In this document: positions 62,458-64,000 of the stretch, one piece after another
Numbering within the stretch: position 1 is the stretch's first letter
Layout of the letters: each line of letters opens with the position of its first letter
Assembly: GCF_030296835.1 (NCBI RefSeq)
Contig: NZ_AP027922.1
Span: 2,914,001-2,978,000, forward strand
Length of the DNA: 64,000 nucleotides
Direction: 5' to 3'
DNA from: Pseudoalteromonas sp. MM1
Lineage (GTDB): Bacteria > Pseudomonadota > Gammaproteobacteria > Enterobacterales > Alteromonadaceae
Program-made: the position numbers and the translations under genes
The notes under the pieces: model-generated
The model's input: the letters and a program-made list of their open reading frames with translations, nothing else
What the model was told of the DNA's origin: nothing
The model's database searches: none

Positions 62458-64000
62458 TAAGAGGCAGCTCCTTGAGTGCGTTTACCACTTAAAAAGTCTA
62501 CCACATTAGCAATTAAGCGCTTAATGTCTATTTGAATCATTAATAATGCCGGTATTAGTATTAATGTAATTACGGTTGCAAATAAAATACCGTAACCAAG
62601 CGATGCCGCAGCGGGGATTAAAAACTGTGCTTGCAATGATGTTTCACTTAATAACGGCACTAAGCCCGCATACGTTGTAATAGAGGTAAGCATTACTGCA
62701 CGCAAACGGCTAGTACACGACTCTACAATAGCATCGTGCGTATTCATGCCCTCATCTTTTACCAGTTCGTTAAAGCGTGAAACAAGTAATAAACTGTCGT
62801 TTACCACTACCCCGCTTAGCGCCAAAATACCATTTAACGAGAGTATGCTTATAGTTAAGTCGTTCCACCAGTGGCCTAAAATAGCCCCCACTATACCAAA
62901 CGGAATCGCCACCATAATCAACATAGGTTGAATGTAAGATTTAAGCGGAATGGCCAGCAATACGTAAATAACTAATAACGCCGCTATAAACATAGTGCCC
63001 ATTGAGCCGGTGGTTTCGTCTTGCTCTTCAGCTTCACCAGCAAAGTGAATACTTAAGTTAGGGAACTGCTTAGTAAGCTCAGGTACTAAATCGCGGCTTA
63101 AATTATCAACCAACTCATTAGAGGCCACTACGTTTTTATCAACTTGCGCACTTAAGTAAATTGCACGTAGGCCATCAATACGCGTTATTTCATCTTGCTG
63201 GTATTCGCTGCTTATATTGGCTACGTTAACTAAAGGTACAACAGTGCCATCGGGTAATCTAATACGCGATTGCATGATATCGGCTGGTGTTTTACGGGCG
63301 TTTTCTGGGTAGCGTACGCGCACTTTTACTTCGTCTTTGTCACGTTGGTAACGCTGTACAATTGCACCACCAAACGCTTGCAAAACCTGATTAGATAACG
63401 TTGCGGTATCCATACCTAATGCGCGACCTTGTGCGTTTAAGGTAAATTTAAGCTGGGGTAAACCAGGATTTAAGTTGTCGTCTATGCCATTAACACCAGC
63501 AGTATTTTGTAAGCGCTCTTTAAACAGTGCGCCTGCGGCCATAACGGTTTCATCATCCCAGGCTTTTAGCTCTACTTTAAAATTATCCACCATTTTACGT
63601 GTAGCCAATACTTGTAGCTTTTTACTGCCCTCTGGCGTGCCAGCTAAACGTTGCCATTCTTGTGCAAACTCGCTTGCTGTAAAAGCACCTTCGTTAAGCA
63701 ACTCAATCGTAACCGTACCACTCGTATCACTGCTGCTAACAAGTTGTAAGCTGGTTATTTCGCTCTCTTGCGAGTCGTACTTATCCATTAAGTTTTGCTG
63801 TGCTTGCAGTGCACTTTGTTCAAGCGCTAACAAGTTTTTATTTGTTTGCCCATACGCTGCATCGTTTTGCATAACAAGCTCAGCGCTCACGGTATCACCG
63901 GTAATACTTGGGAAAAAACCTACTTTTACCGCACCTGTCATAGGCATACCAATAACCAATATAAAAAAGGCTACAAATGCGGCAACAACGGCGTATCTAA
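62457..64000 (-). CDS. RND efflux/transport permease, C-terminal half (5' end outside window)
   Basis: The frame is open through the right edge; the TTG at 63959 is not the start, because codons upstream (RYAVVAAFVAFFILV) form the front of a membrane helix. About 514 residues are seen: the seventh helix followed by AVKVGFFPSITGDTV, the second periplasmic loop, and helices 8-12 with EEQDETTGSMGTMFIAALLVIYVLLAIPLKSYIQPMLIMVAIPFG, GHWWNDLTISILSLNGILALSGVVVNDSLLLVSRFNEL and SCTSRLRAVMLTSITTYAGLVPLL. This is the C-terminal half of an AcrB-like proton-driven transporter. Substrate unknown. The two-component system follows directly and is probably its dedicated regulator. Confidence 0.9.
   Translation of the reverse strand, partial: RYAVVAAFVAFFILVIGMPMTGAVKVGFFPSITGDTVSAELVMQNDAAYGQTNKNLLALEQSALQAQQNLMDKYDSQESEITSLQLVSSSDTSGTVTIELLNEGAFTASEFAQEWQRLAGTPEGSKKLQVLATRKMVDNFKVELKAWDDETVMAAGALFKERLQNTAGVNGIDDNLNPGLPQLKFTLNAQGRALGMDTATLSNQVLQAFGGAIVQRYQRDKDEVKVRVRYPENARKTPADIMQSRIRLPDGTVVPLVNVANISSEYQQDEITRIDGLRAIYLSAQVDKNVVASNELVDNLSRDLVPELTKQFPNLSIHFAGEAEEQDETTGSMGTMFIAALLVIYVLLAIPLKSYIQPMLIMVAIPFGIVGAILGHWWNDLTISILSLNGILALSGVVVNDSLLLVSRFNELVKDEGMNTHDAIVESCTSRLRAVMLTSITTYAGLVPLLSETSLQAQFLIPAAASLGYGILFATVITLILIPALLMIQIDIKRLIANVVDFLSGKRTQGAAS

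Noticed and set aside
63780..63959. Complete 500-residue RND gene starting at TTG 63959
   Set aside because: The frame continues upstream without stop to the window edge and the upstream codons complete a membrane helix; the family is about 1000 residues long, so the gene is cut by the window.

Overview
The window is about 64 kb of low-GC gammaproteobacterial chromosome, most likely from a marine Pseudoalteromonas. The strongest clue is the GH2 beta-galactosidase at 41490, which looks very close to the cold-active LacZ described from that genus. A PL7 alginate lyase, a giant type I-secreted adhesin and many GGDEF/two-component genes fit the same lifestyle. I saw no rRNA, tRNA, phage, IS element, CRISPR array or defence island.

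Layout. (1) 1-7.2 kb: the 3' end of a hybrid sensor kinase, a large DUF2339 membrane protein, a DUF4397 lipoprotein, a membrane GGDEF protein and a VTT/DedA-like membrane protein whose promoter lies in 12-bp tandem repeats. (2) 7.2-32.7 kb: one leftward, tightly coupled operon. It encodes a 6709-residue Ig-like-repeat adhesin (TTG start), its type I secretion ABC transporter, HlyD-type adaptor and TolC-type outer-membrane channel, and an OmpA-like lipoprotein. The order resembles the Shewanella bpfA and Pseudomonas lap loci, but no LapG protease or LapD receptor gene is adjacent and the adhesin shows no RTX nonapeptides. (3) 33.0-40.5 kb: a DUF3754 membrane protein converging on a czcICBA-type heavy-metal RND efflux operon. 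(4) 40.5-44.6 kb: an AraC-type regulator divergent from lacZ. (5) 44.6-53.5 kb: DoxX, a 7TM-GGDEF protein, several small membrane proteins including a paired paralogous set, a VOC protein, a fatty acid hydroxylase/SRPBCC pair with a divergent AraC regulator, a solute-binding-like protein and an alpha/beta hydrolase. (6) 53.6-59.2 kb: PL7 alginate lyase, NUDIX hydrolase, propionyl-CoA synthetase-like enzyme, secreted metallo-beta-lactamase-fold protein and secreted esterase. (7) 59.3-64 kb: a REP-like palindrome, two small secreted proteins, and an RND pump-response regulator-histidine kinase operon whose pump gene runs off the right edge.

Functional reading. The centre of the window is a surface-attachment machine: the T1SS exports the giant adhesin and the OmpA-like lipoprotein probably supports it at the outer membrane. 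The nearby GGDEF protein could tie it to cyclic-di-GMP, but that link is positional only. The adhesin gene carries recent in-frame duplications: a five-copy 615-bp module, a 1.6-kb segmental duplication, and about ten 303-306-bp units. These make it the most rapidly changing part of the region. The remaining genes are mostly separate housekeeping, nutrient-use and stress units, many bounded by clear intrinsic terminators.
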